From: Mycoplasmataceae bacterium
GTDB taxonomy: Bacteria; Bacillota_I; Bacilli_A; Mycoplasmatales; Mycoplasmoidaceae
Assembly: GCA_031261045.1 (NCBI GenBank)
Contig: JAISKE010000079.1
Location: 1-8,409 of the forward strand
Reading direction: 5' to 3'
DNA length: 8,409 nucleotides
Positions 8,297 to 8,409 of this stretch are shown here, in pieces. The position numbers and the translations under genes were made by a program. The notes beneath the pieces are model-generated. The model was not told where the DNA came from and made no database searches. It saw nothing but the letters and a program-made list of their open reading frames with translations. Each line of letters starts with the position of its first letter. Within the stretch, counting starts at the first letter, position 1.

Positions 8297-8409
8297 CTTA
8301 TGCCATGATTGATAACAGTACATTAAGTGGAAATTATAAAAAAGTAAAAAATGGAACAGCCGGTATTGCATGAGCCTCAGCTGACACACCAGACGGGACA
8401 CCAAATTCA
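8288..8409 (+). pseudogene. Out-of-frame continuation of the BspA-type lipoprotein, runs off the right edge
   Basis: From about 8288 the frame one base back is open to the window end. It reads SLTYAMIDNSTLSGN and onward, including a TGA Trp at 8371, which is what is expected after a repeat's GC-x-x-L. Comparison with the second repeat shows the cause: after an identical gccttcgatggctgt, that repeat has GCG AAT TTA, while here the bases are CG AGT CTA, one short. Restoring a base gives GC-x-SLTYAM and joins the two frames. It could be a real mutation, a phase-variable state or a sequencing error. An independent start at the ATG 8305 is less likely, as no ribosome site precedes it. Confidence 0.7.

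Overview
The window comes from a wall-less bacterium of the Mollicutes (a mycoplasma or close relative). Every gene is interrupted by in-frame TGA codons at positions where tryptophan fits, while TAA and TAG end the genes (translation table 4). The DNA is A+T-rich, and two of the products are lipoproteins of mycoplasma type. All translations below use TGA = Trp. With the standard code the real genes look like strings of broken fragments, and one antisense frame at the left edge looks falsely like a gene.

Layout. The left half (1-4034) is a three-gene cluster on the minus strand, read right to left. First is a degenerate Cof-type HAD-family protein (4034-3087). Second is an AMP-forming acyl-activating enzyme with an acyl carrier protein domain fused to its C-terminus (3077-1176, GTG start, coupled to the HAD stop codon). 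Third is a GPH/MelB-like sugar:cation symporter that runs off the left edge (1151-1). A 73-base divergent promoter region (4035-4107) separates this cluster from the right half, which is all on the plus strand: obg (4108-5394), nadE (5422-6144), a secreted PI-PLC X-domain lipoprotein (6185-7291), a 171-base spacer with a 13-bp inverted repeat, and a BspA-type leucine-rich-repeat lipoprotein (7463-8296). The last gene appears frameshifted by one lost base near 8287; its reading continues in another frame to the right edge.

How it works together. Obg (ribosome assembly GTPase) and NadE (last step of NAD synthesis) are housekeeping genes; I recall the same obg/nadE adjacency in Mycoplasma genitalium and M. 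pneumoniae. The two lipoproteins are surface proteins likely to face the host: one a candidate phospholipase, the other a candidate adhesin. The minus-strand cluster is the least familiar part. The acyl-AMP ligase can be expected to load its own carrier domain, but the acyl substrate and acceptor are unknown, and its HAD neighbour seems to have lost nearly all catalytic aspartates.

Expression signals are striking. Four promoter-proximal genes have a perfect TATAAT only 5 to 9 bases before the start codon and no Shine-Dalgarno sequence, so their mRNAs are probably leaderless. The operon-internal ligase has a good Shine-Dalgarno sequence instead. I found no tRNA, rRNA, CRISPR array, insertion sequence or replication origin.
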